This document shows, piece by piece, positions 8,417 through 15,191 of a stretch of DNA of 25,105 nt. A model generated the notes under the pieces. That model did no database searches, was not told the DNA's origin, and was given only the letters and a program-made list of their open reading frames with translations. How positions within the stretch are numbered: position 1 is the first letter of the stretch; every line of letters begins with the position of its first letter. The stretch is from Pseudomonadota bacterium (lineage in GTDB: Bacteria > Pseudomonadota > Gammaproteobacteria > Burkholderiales > JABEVD01): contig JAJZPK010000004.1 of NCBI GenBank assembly GCA_021811205.1, positions 1-25,105 on the forward strand, given 5' to 3'. Position numbers and translations under genes: made by a program.

Positions 8417-8433
8417 CAAGGAAAAATCGCTGC

Positions 8434-9096
8434 TCACCGGCTTTTGATGCGCTCAAGCTCCTTTTTCAGGAAGGCGACTTCGTTGGGATCCGTAATCCTT
8501 CCTCCAGAGAGCATACCGCCGATCAGTATTTTCGCGCGCTCCAGTTCCCCCATGTTTTCAAGCGTGAATACCGTCATCTCCCCAACCCAGTTCGGCACGC
8601 CAGCTTCCTCTTGCAACTCAGCCGAGTACTTTGCGGCAAGAGAAAGATCGTGCAGCTCGTATTTCGTCACGAGATATCCCCTCGCAAGCCAGGGCCACCG
8701 GTCTTTTGGGTCCTTCAGGAACTCGCCGTAGATGAAATCGAGCATCCGCCTTTTCTTCTCTTTTTCGTTTGCGCTCGTGTAGATATAGCTCGCGGCAAAG
8801 AGTGGATAGGGATCCCGTTCGTCGAGCTTCAGGCTCGTTTTCAGCCATTTCTCCACAGTGCCGTAATCGAGATCCCGATAGGGAACGACGATGCCGGGCT
8901 GAATGTCGAACGACTGCAGGTAGAGCATGAGATAGCGGGACGCCATGGCCGACTCGTCGAGGCTTGCTAGCCTCAATGCAACAATCCGGGGTGGGGATGA
9001 AAGATTTGTCTTTCGCGCATCCTCTCTGCGCACCTCCATCTGCCAGGCGAGCTGGATAACGAATAGAGCGGCGAGAAGGAATGGAATTCTTCTCAC
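8434..9096 (-). CDS. Membrane-anchored helical (TPR-like) protein linked to ABC permease
   Basis: I do not recognise a named family. I choose the GTG at 9096, which overlaps the ABC permease stop by four bases (GTGA) and is preceded by GGCGGGAA. This gives 220 residues. A single membrane segment at about 5-19 (PFLLAALFVIQLAWQ) is followed by a soluble, probably periplasmic, mostly alpha-helical domain. Its paired helices (SRYLMLYLQSFD, YPLFAASYIYTSANEKEKK, WPWLARGYLVTKYELHD, GELERAKILIGGML) resemble degenerate tetratricopeptide repeats. The overlap suggests it works with the permease and the split ABC transporter, perhaps as an accessory or substrate-handling subunit. That role is inference. 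Confidence 0.7.
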   Translation of the reverse strand: MRRIPFLLAALFVIQLAWQMEVRREDARKTNLSSPPRIVALRLASLDESAMASRYLMLYLQSFDIQPGIVVPYRDLDYGTVEKWLKTSLKLDERDPYPLFAASYIYTSANEKEKKRRMLDFIYGEFLKDPKDRWPWLARGYLVTKYELHDLSLAAKYSAELQEEAGVPNWVGEMTVFTLENMGELERAKILIGGMLSGGRITDPNEVAFLKKELERIKSR

Positions 9097-9848
9097 ACTT
9101 CCCGCCTGTAAAAATCGAAAAGCGCTGCGCTCCACATCAGGGCCGAATAAATGCATGTTTGCACAGCGACTGCCAGCAATTCATGAAATTGGGCTGAAGG
9201 ATAGACAAGCCAGGCTGTCCGCGTGAATTCGTCCAGGTTGGGAAGGCAATAGCCGATCGATGAAAGCACGACATTCGCGGCCTTCTGGAAAATAGAATGA
9301 TCGGCAAGCGGTCCGTTCATGATCAGAAGGAGCGTTCCCATGGAGCGGGAAAGCAGGTAGAAACCCAGGACCCCGGCGAGCGCGACAGGCATTTGCGTGA
9401 GCGTGATCGAAAAGAACAGGCTGACCGAACTCATCAGGACGAGTTCGAAGAAAAGCGATGTTCCCCAGACGAGCACGGCTTTTACAGGGACGCTCCAGAT
9501 GAGCGGTATGGAAAGCAACGCGGCGAGCATGAGGGAAAATGCGGCATAGCCCGACAGTCTGCCGAAAAGATAATCCGCCCTGCTGATCGGCATGGCGAGG
9601 AAGAATTCGAGCGACTTGTCGTGATAATCCCGGATCACGCCGGACAGGACAACGGAAACAAGGATGAAGACCGAGCCTGTCCGCTCGATCAGCGCCAGGG
9701 TTCCGGACTGGATCTGCATGCTTTGAATGACGGCAACCTGCTGCAGGAAAAGCGAAAGGCAGAATCCGGACGCTGCAAGCAGAAGGGCGAGCCACAATGC
9801 CCTGTTTCTCATGACATCGAGCAGGGTATAGAGCGCGATCGCCCTCAT
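9093..9848 (-). CDS. ABC-2 type permease inside the type IV filament operon
   Basis: The 251-residue protein has about six predicted membrane segments (among them LWLALLLAASGFCLSLFL, VFILVSVVLSGVI, YAAFSLMLAALLSIPLIW, LVLMSSVSLFFSITL and VALAGVLGFYLLS). A cytoplasmic loop carries DYHDKSLEFFLAMPISRADYLFGRL, the coupling-helix region typical of ABC-2/NosY-type permeases. No ATPase is adjacent. The nearest orphan partner is the ABC ATPase at 19568-20281, first gene of the same operon, so I infer they form one transporter. ATGA overlaps tie it to the prepilin upstream and the helical protein downstream. The substrate is unknown. Myxococcus xanthus also has an ABC transporter (PilGHI) in its pil cluster, which offers a functional parallel. 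Confidence 0.85.
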   Translation of the reverse strand: MRAIALYTLLDVMRNRALWLALLLAASGFCLSLFLQQVAVIQSMQIQSGTLALIERTGSVFILVSVVLSGVIRDYHDKSLEFFLAMPISRADYLFGRLSGYAAFSLMLAALLSIPLIWSVPVKAVLVWGTSLFFELVLMSSVSLFFSITLTQMPVALAGVLGFYLLSRSMGTLLLIMNGPLADHSIFQKAANVVLSSIGYCLPNLDEFTRTAWLVYPSAQFHELLAVAVQTCIYSALMWSAALFDFYRREV

Positions 9849-10528
9849 GGCAGACGCCCTGCGGCCACCATCCTGTCGAACAGCGCAAAGGGGCCGATCC
9901 AGTCGACGATATCGTCGAACGCGCCGCCTGTTGTGGTGGGATCGGTCACCTGCGTCCTCGCAACGAAAAGTTTCGCATTGACCGCGTTGCTGATCTCGTC
10001 CACGTTCGCAGCAGGCGGCGCTGCCAGCGTCGTTCCGGATATGCTCGTCCCGCCGTAGCCGTCCTTCCCATGAGAAAGAATGACTGCGGCGATGCCATTT
10101 TCGTTGCTGAGATTGACCAGCGTGCCCGCCGCGTTGCGCGTTTCGATCGTGATGTCAGGGATGCTCGTTAACGTGAAGGGCACGGTCTGTGATGAAAATT
10201 GCGGACTCACGCTGTATCGCAATAGATGCCCCCAGGCATCCTGCCTCGGGGAGGCGAGCGTCACCCATGGAATGAATCCCACCCGCTTGTTGCAGACGCC
10301 CGACAACCTGTCCTCATTGCCGTCCGTCGCGGACACGGCAGGACAGGGAAGATAGCCCTTGACCAGCGCAAACCCGGTCAGCGCCTCCTTCACAAGATCG
10401 ATCGACCTTTGCGTTTCCATGATCTTCTGCTGATCGATCTGAGCTGAAATCGGCACGAGCATCCCGCCCAGAAGAAGCGCGAGGATGGCGAGAACGATGG
10501 CGATTTCGACAAGCGTGAAGCCCTTCAT
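9845..10528 (-). CDS. Prepilin with LPCP-type globular domain (minor pilin candidate)
   Basis: This 227-residue protein has a very short class III leader (MKG), cleavage before F4 and Glu at mature position 5 in FTLVEIAIVLAILALLLGG. Its head begins after the helix with KEALTGFALVKGYLPCP (48-63). It carries Cys62 and Cys79 spaced by 17 residues, then GFIPWVTL (84-91) and RYSVS (104-108). A second conserved block AAVILSHGKDGYGG (147-160) and FDDIVDWI (204-211) follow. The same series of blocks occurs in the PilX-like protein encoded immediately upstream, so the two probably share a fold and act together, for example as minor pilins at the filament tip. The start overlaps the PilX-like stop (ATGA). 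Confidence 0.85.
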   Translation of the reverse strand: MKGFTLVEIAIVLAILALLLGGMLVPISAQIDQQKIMETQRSIDLVKEALTGFALVKGYLPCPAVSATDGNEDRLSGVCNKRVGFIPWVTLASPRQDAWGHLLRYSVSPQFSSQTVPFTLTSIPDITIETRNAAGTLVNLSNENGIAAVILSHGKDGYGGTSISGTTLAAPPAANVDEISNAVNAKLFVARTQVTDPTTTGGAFDDIVDWIGPFALFDRMVAAGRLP

Positions 10529-11706
10529 GGCAATGTATAGATCCTGTCCCTGTCGTTGAGCGTCGAACTCGGAACGACGTAAACGTCATTTGCGCTGAAG
10601 CGCCACCCGTCCCGGTTTTCGCTGTCTTCAAGATAGTCGGAAAGCGTGTTGCTTGGGCGGACGATCGCGCCCAAGGGGGTTCCCGGCGTGAAGAAAACCA
10701 TGTCGACCTGCTCGCCCGACACGATGAGCCTGTGCCCGCATGGCGGATCGAGGTCGGCACTCGACTCAAGCGAATCGGCCCCGACGCTGTAATAGATTTC
10801 CCTGTACCACTGGTTTTTTACGAACCATTTGGAAACAAAGAACGCTTCCGTTCCTGCCGCCTCCGCATTCAAAGGTATCCTGCCGCGGCAAACTGTGGCG
10901 TCGGAATCGCAATGCGATGCATCGCATTCGTCGTACTTTGCAGGAAAAGGATAATAGCCGTATTCAGAGCGGTAGCCCGCAAGCGCTTCCCGAAGTACCT
11001 TGGCCACTCTTTTTTCCACAAGCGGCATGATGTCTTTCGCTCTGATAATGCGAATCTGGTCGTTGAAAGTCGCCGATTGCTCCCCTTCGATGAAAGGCCC
11101 GATCGGCGATGCATTGTCGAATCCTCTTGAGAAATCGAGATAATTGTCTGCGCAAAGATTACGGCTGATCCGCGTGCCTGTGGCCGCGCACGCTGCCGCA
11201 ACCTCGTCCCTGATCTGATTGCCTAGCGCAGCCCCGGGCGCGAAAATCACCGCAACCGCTTCCGAACCTGCCGGAGTCAGATCGGTTGTGCCGTCGGATG
11301 CATAAACCTTCAGCGTGCCCTTCGTGTCGCTGTTGATCGGCTCGGCCGAGTCGTCGTCCCTGAAATTCCTGGAAAGAGCGTACCAGAGCCTTTCCCCGTG
11401 GACATCCCTGAGATCCGGCAGACGGAGCGTCTTCCAGGGAAGCCTTCCGACATAGGAAGGGCATTCGTTTCCATGAAAGAATTCGGCTTCTCCGTCGTTG
11501 TCCGTATCCGGGCAAGGCAGGCTTCCCGGCCTGTTATCTTCCTGGATAGACCGCCCGATCAGCCCATCCTTTGCTTCTGCAAGCGCGGCGGCATTGTCCT
11601 GCTCCGAATTTCCGGAATTCAGTTTCGGCATGTCGGACAGAAGCCAGATGCCCAGCATCATGAGAACCATCATGACCATCAGCAGGGCCGATCCATTTTG
11701 TCTCAT
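10525..11706 (-). CDS. PilX/GspK-like pilin-family protein with duplicated head domain
   Basis: The 393-residue protein begins MRQNG then SALLMVMMVLMMLGIWLL, a pilin-like N-terminal helix. It lacks the mature Glu5, as GspK does in type II secretion. The head contains two copies of one domain. Copy A (about 45-225) has GSLPCP (61-66), Cys65/Cys82, GRLPWKTL (87-94), LWYALS, VIFAPGAALG (153-162) and NYLDF (188-192). Copy B (about 239-393) has GYYPFPA (250-256), a three-Cys segment (C261, C266, C273), GRIPL, EIYYSVG, VFFTPGTPLG and DYLED (357-361). Asp-rich DTDNDGE at 67-73 could bind calcium. It is probably a minor, tip-located pilin; the family assignment is by helix type and position. Confidence 0.75.
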   Translation of the reverse strand: MRQNGSALLMVMMVLMMLGIWLLSDMPKLNSGNSEQDNAAALAEAKDGLIGRSIQEDNRPGSLPCPDTDNDGEAEFFHGNECPSYVGRLPWKTLRLPDLRDVHGERLWYALSRNFRDDDSAEPINSDTKGTLKVYASDGTTDLTPAGSEAVAVIFAPGAALGNQIRDEVAAACAATGTRISRNLCADNYLDFSRGFDNASPIGPFIEGEQSATFNDQIRIIRAKDIMPLVEKRVAKVLREALAGYRSEYGYYPFPAKYDECDASHCDSDATVCRGRIPLNAEAAGTEAFFVSKWFVKNQWYREIYYSVGADSLESSADLDPPCGHRLIVSGEQVDMVFFTPGTPLGAIVRPSNTLSDYLEDSENRDGWRFSANDVYVVPSSTLNDRDRIYTLP

Positions 11707-11945
11707 TTTTTCCGCCCGGGCGGAAGATGGCGCGGGACGCCGCCTATCCAGACCGTTTTCCCGCCGTCTTTCGCCTCGACCGAGCCGGATGCATCTTTCG
11801 AGGCACCCTGCTGCATGAACTTTCCTTTCGACTCATGCAGCCTGTCCAGGAAGGCGCGCTGATCGGGCGTGAAGAAAAGCCTGCCCAGCGATTCGGCATG
11901 CAAATTGGCGGACAAAAGAAGGACAAGGAGTCCAATCAACCTCAT
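11703..11945 (-). CDS. Small exported MshK-like protein
   Basis: From the ATG at 11945, which overlaps the PilO-like stop (ATGA), the protein has 80 residues. It has a signal peptide (RLIGLLVLLLSANLHA, likely cleavage after residue 17). The mature part starts ESLGRLFFTPDQRAFLDRLH, a motif common in small proteins of pilus biogenesis loci, and ends with VWIGGVPRHLPPGRKK after a charged linker. By position after the PilM/N- and PilO-like genes it corresponds to MshK, or functionally to PilP/GspC, which link the inner-membrane complex to the secretin. A longer reading to 12038 would lie within the upstream gene and lacks a signal peptide at its start. Confidence 0.7.
   Translation of the reverse strand: MRLIGLLVLLLSANLHAESLGRLFFTPDQRAFLDRLHESKGKFMQQGASKDASGSVEAKDGGKTVWIGGVPRHLPPGRKK
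11710..11725 (-). repeat. Perfect 16-bp palindrome over the PilX-like ribosome binding site
   Basis: TTCCGCCCGGGCGGAA is a perfect inverted repeat. It lies inside the 3' end of the MshK-like gene and ends three bases before the ATG of the PilX-like gene at 11706. Its right arm GGGCGGAA contains the only purine-rich sequence that could pair with 16S rRNA. In the messenger it can form a 6-bp GC-rich stem with a CCGG loop and hide the ribosome binding site unless a ribosome translating the upstream gene opens it. The palindrome is directly visible; the regulatory role is inference. Confidence 0.55.
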
Positions 11946-12508
11946 TTCCCTTCCTCCATCGTCATCCAGATCACGGTGCATTCGGCCTTGAGATTGGGCT
12001 CCAGAGCAGGGCGGACAGACAGCCTTTCGATGCCGCACCCTGGAAACAGCGGGATGCCGTTCTTCTGCTCTTTCAGGAAATCGAAAAAATCCAGCAGCTT
12101 CCCCTCGTGAAGCAGACCCAGCTGGAAATGAGCACGATTGAGATTCAGCTCGGCATGCCCTGATGGACTTATCTTCCGCGCGGGAAAGAGGGAATATTGC
12201 AGATCGAACAGCATGGGTTCCGCCTTTTCCAGTTCTTCGACGAGATCGATGCGCTTGAATTCGCGAAATGCGCCGCTATCCGCCATGCGCGCATAGGCCG
12301 CCTGCGGAACCTGGCTGTCTCCCTGCCTGGCCTGTCTGATCCTGTCCTCTATCCGGATCAGGGATTTTTCCGCAGCGTGCGCTTTTTCTTGCATCTTCCC
12401 GAGATAATCCCGCCCAATGATCGATAAGGTCAGCGAAAACAGAATGGCAAAGACAAGGAGCGCCAACTGCTTTCCAAGCAAGGGTAGATCCGATGCGCTC
12501 AGCTTCAT
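11942..12508 (-). CDS. PilO/MshJ-like inner-membrane assembly protein
   Basis: This 188-residue bitopic protein has a short cytoplasmic tail and one membrane segment (about 14-31, LALLVFAILFSLTLSII). A probable coiled coil (about 34-62, rich in Glu/Lys/Arg) and a periplasmic ferredoxin-like domain follow. This is the architecture of PilO, GspM and MshJ. Family sequence identity is low, so the call rests on topology, size and position between the PilM/PilN-like fusion and the MshK-like gene. Such proteins pair with PilN-like partners to form the alignment subcomplex between platform and secretin. Both ends are four-base overlaps with neighbours. Confidence 0.75.
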   Translation of the reverse strand: MKLSASDLPLLGKQLALLVFAILFSLTLSIIGRDYLGKMQEKAHAAEKSLIRIEDRIRQARQGDSQVPQAAYARMADSGAFREFKRIDLVEELEKAEPMLFDLQYSLFPARKISPSGHAELNLNRAHFQLGLLHEGKLLDFFDFLKEQKNGIPLFPGCGIERLSVRPALEPNLKAECTVIWMTMEEGK

Positions 12509-13995
12509 GAGCCTGCCCTAATGGAAGCCTCGATGGAAAACAGGGCGCTCTCATCCCCACTGCCCTGCCTTCCGACGAGATTTGCAGAAGGACTGAGGTC
12601 GAGCGGCAATTTGACCTTGCCGATGCGCATCCCGGCTTTCTCCAGAGCCTCGCAGAATCGCGAGACGGTTTCATTGGCGTGCCTGAAACTGCCGTCGAAA
12701 GGATGGATCTCCCCTTCGATGGCAAGCGCAACCTGGCTTGGGCCGGGCTCGAAAAACCCGCTCTCGGCCTCGAATTCTCCGGGCGCCTTTGCAGACCCAG
12801 CGTGCTTGTCAACCTGCCACGAAAAACGGTTGATGCGGATTCCCGGAAAGGGAACGAGCGCGTTGCTCACTTTCACAAGCAGTTTCCTTGGGCTCGGAAA
12901 CTTCGATTCGATCATTTCGACCAGGGAGACAAGCTCTTTGATTTTCTGCGGAGAATCCTTTCCAGGCTGACGGATCGACCTGTAGCTGCGTTCCGCATCC
13001 AAGGTTCGGGCTGAGTACAAGGCGGCCTGGCTTTTGAGTTCGATCGCTCTGACCGCATCAATCCCGGCAAGCGTCGCTCCCCCGAGAATCAGCGCAAAGG
13101 ACAATGCAGAGGCGGCATGCCGCCACTGCATCAATTCGTAGCCGTGCGTGTGTTCCTCGCTGCCGTAATGATTGACGCTTTTCCCCAACAGATGCAGGAA
13201 AAGCGGCAGCGCGTCCGAAATTCGGCCATCGAGTCCGATTTCCTTTGCAACTTCGCCGAAATCGAGAATGACTGGATGAATGGCAATGCCCTCCATCAGT
13301 GCCGCATCGAACACTTCACGTTCTTCGCTGCCGCACAGGATGTAAACGGACAACATGCCTTCTTCAGGCAGGAGGCTGAGGGCGTGCAAATACTTGTACA
13401 CCTTTTCTGATTCCGACCTGACGAGCCCGACTCTGTCGTCGTCGGCATGAACGAGCGTCAGCCGCGAAAAATGAAGTTTCCCATTCAGAAAGAAGCTTTG
13501 CCTCAGTCCAGCACCCTTCTGAAAACTGAGCAGAAGAAGATGAGATGAAACGCTTTTCGGAAGCAGCTTTCCGCTCAGCATCGCCACCGATGAAACTCCG
13601 GAAACTGGAATTTTGAGCATCAGAAGCGATTCGACCCAAGGCAGCAGCAGATTCGGATTCGTCAGTGCGGAAAACAGGACACGTTCGCTTCCCCCTTCAC
13701 GCCCTTCGACGAGTTTGCTGCGAAAAGGCGTGCGCTTGTATAGCTGGTTCAGCTTTTTTTCGAGGAAGCGTCGCCTGTCGAGCCAGCCGAGATGGGGAAT
13801 GTTCTCGACACGGTAATCCTCCTCGACGAAATCGGTCAGAATGCTCGAGCAGCTCACCTTCGATGCTTCCATGAACCGTTCGAATTTTCCCAGCCCTTCT
13901 TCGCTGTTCGCGACTTCGAGCAATACATGCGGCGACGTTCTGGTCCGCTGAAGAACGATGCATTGCCTGTCGGAGATGAAAATCTGGATGTTCAT
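12505..13995 (-). CDS. MshI-like PilM/PilN fusion of the filament assembly complex
   Basis: This protein has 496 residues. Residues 1-290 form a cytoplasmic part whose size and beta-strand pattern suggest a divergent actin-like PilM domain. It has no recognisable nucleotide-binding loops (expected DxG and GGxxxT phosphate motifs are not apparent). One membrane segment is at about 294-312 (AASALSFALILGGATLAGI). A periplasmic domain of about 180 residues with an initial helix follows, as in PilN. This single-chain PilM-PilN layout is also that of GspL. It is flanked by ATGA overlaps with mshG upstream and the PilO-like gene downstream. It would couple the assembly ATPase to the periplasmic alignment proteins. 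The assignment is by architecture and synteny. Confidence 0.72.
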   Translation of the reverse strand: MNIQIFISDRQCIVLQRTRTSPHVLLEVANSEEGLGKFERFMEASKVSCSSILTDFVEEDYRVENIPHLGWLDRRRFLEKKLNQLYKRTPFRSKLVEGREGGSERVLFSALTNPNLLLPWVESLLMLKIPVSGVSSVAMLSGKLLPKSVSSHLLLLSFQKGAGLRQSFFLNGKLHFSRLTLVHADDDRVGLVRSESEKVYKYLHALSLLPEEGMLSVYILCGSEEREVFDAALMEGIAIHPVILDFGEVAKEIGLDGRISDALPLFLHLLGKSVNHYGSEEHTHGYELMQWRHAASALSFALILGGATLAGIDAVRAIELKSQAALYSARTLDAERSYRSIRQPGKDSPQKIKELVSLVEMIESKFPSPRKLLVKVSNALVPFPGIRINRFSWQVDKHAGSAKAPGEFEAESGFFEPGPSQVALAIEGEIHPFDGSFRHANETVSRFCEALEKAGMRIGKVKLPLDLSPSANLVGRQGSGDESALFSIEASIRAGS

Positions 13996-15191
13996 CTGAT
14001 CTTACCGAGCATGTCGTAGATCGGCGTGATCGCCGAGAGCATGATCCATCCGAGCATGGTCCCGAGCACGACGGTCAGGAAAGGCTCGACCATCACCTGG
14101 ACGCGCTTTATGGCTTCCCGTGTATCGCGCTCATAGAAATAGCTGACGTTGTAAAAGGCCTCGTCCAGGTGCCCCGTCGCCTCCCCGACTTTGATCATCC
14201 TGAGCACGAGCGCGGGAAAGATGCCGGACGACTGGAAGCTCTGGAGCAGCGTTTTCCCCGCTTCGATTTCGCGCCATGCATGGTCGAGCCTGTCTGTGAT
14301 GACAAGGTTTCCGGTTATTCCCTTGGATATGGCGATGCAGTCGAGAATGCTGATGCCCGACTCGTACATGATCGCGAATGTGTTGGCAAACCGCGCCAGA
14401 ATGATCTTGAGCAGGATGGGGCCGACGACCCAGATTCTTGTCTTCATCCGATCTATCGCATACCTGACTTTTACGCTCATCATCACGGCGACCTTGAGAA
14501 GCGCGAACAGACCGATCGGAAGCAGCGCAAGAACATAGCGGTAACGAACGAAAAAATCCGATACGGCGAGCAGCATCCTGGTTTGCGGAGGAAGCGTCTG
14601 ACCGAGGTTCCTGAAGAAAATCCCGAGTTGGGGCACCAGATAGATCATCAGGAAAAAGGTGATGGCGATCACGATGCTGAGGACGAAGACTGGATAGATC
14701 AGTATCTGCTTGGTTTGCGCGCGCATTTCGTCCTGCCATTTGAGCGACTCGGTCAGATGCTTGAAGATCGCCGGAAGCCTCGCGCTCTCTTCACCTGCCT
14801 TCACCAGGTTGACCATCACGCTGTCGAATTGCGCAGGGTTGAGCGCCATTGCCTGCGAAAAATGCATCCCCCCTTCGATGTTCTTGATCATTTCCGCGAT
14901 GATCTCGCGAAAATAGGGAACATCCATGGTATCTCTCAAATCGGAAAGCGCTTCCAGCAGGGGAACGCCTGCCCTCGTCGACAGTTCGAGATTGAAGAAG
15001 AATGTGATCAGTTCCCGCCTGCCCACCCTTTTGCCGAAGAAAATCCCCTTTCTGTATGCTTTCCTTCCCGAAACGAGCTCCAGGCCGATTTTTTTGAGCC
15101 GTGCTTCGAGGTCTTCTTCGTCCACGGCATCCAGCACGCCGCTTCTCAGCATGCCAAACTGGTCGACCGCCTTGTAATGGAAAGGCGTCAT
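13992..15191 (-). CDS. mshG: Type IV filament platform protein MshG (GspF/PilC family)
   Basis: This 399-residue inner-membrane protein is the rotor-like platform on which the ATPase acts to add pilins. The N-terminal segment FHYKAVDQFGMLRSGVL is followed by two GspF domains (about 57-180 and 258-380). Domain 1 includes FNLELSTRAGVPLLEALSDL and GEESARLP. Domain 2 includes FANTFAIMYESGISILD and KVGEATGHLDEAF. Membrane helices lie at about 170-192 (VFVLSIVIAITFFLMIYLVP), 220-240 and 370-390. The paired GE(E/A)(S/T)(A/G)xL motifs are characteristic. The start overlaps the mshE stop by four bases, the common ATPase-platform coupling. Confidence 0.93.
   Translation of the reverse strand: MTPFHYKAVDQFGMLRSGVLDAVDEEDLEARLKKIGLELVSGRKAYRKGIFFGKRVGRRELITFFFNLELSTRAGVPLLEALSDLRDTMDVPYFREIIAEMIKNIEGGMHFSQAMALNPAQFDSVMVNLVKAGEESARLPAIFKHLTESLKWQDEMRAQTKQILIYPVFVLSIVIAITFFLMIYLVPQLGIFFRNLGQTLPPQTRMLLAVSDFFVRYRYVLALLPIGLFALLKVAVMMSVKVRYAIDRMKTRIWVVGPILLKIILARFANTFAIMYESGISILDCIAISKGITGNLVITDRLDHAWREIEAGKTLLQSFQSSGIFPALVLRMIKVGEATGHLDEAFYNVSYFYERDTREAIKRVQVMVEPFLTVVLGTMLGWIMLSAITPIYDMLGKIR

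Noticed and set aside
8380..8433. Sigma-54 (-24/-12) promoter for the pilins
   Set aside because: Many pilin genes use RpoN and rpoN is in the window, but no GG-N10-GC element with the TGGCAC/TTGC context is present in this gap.
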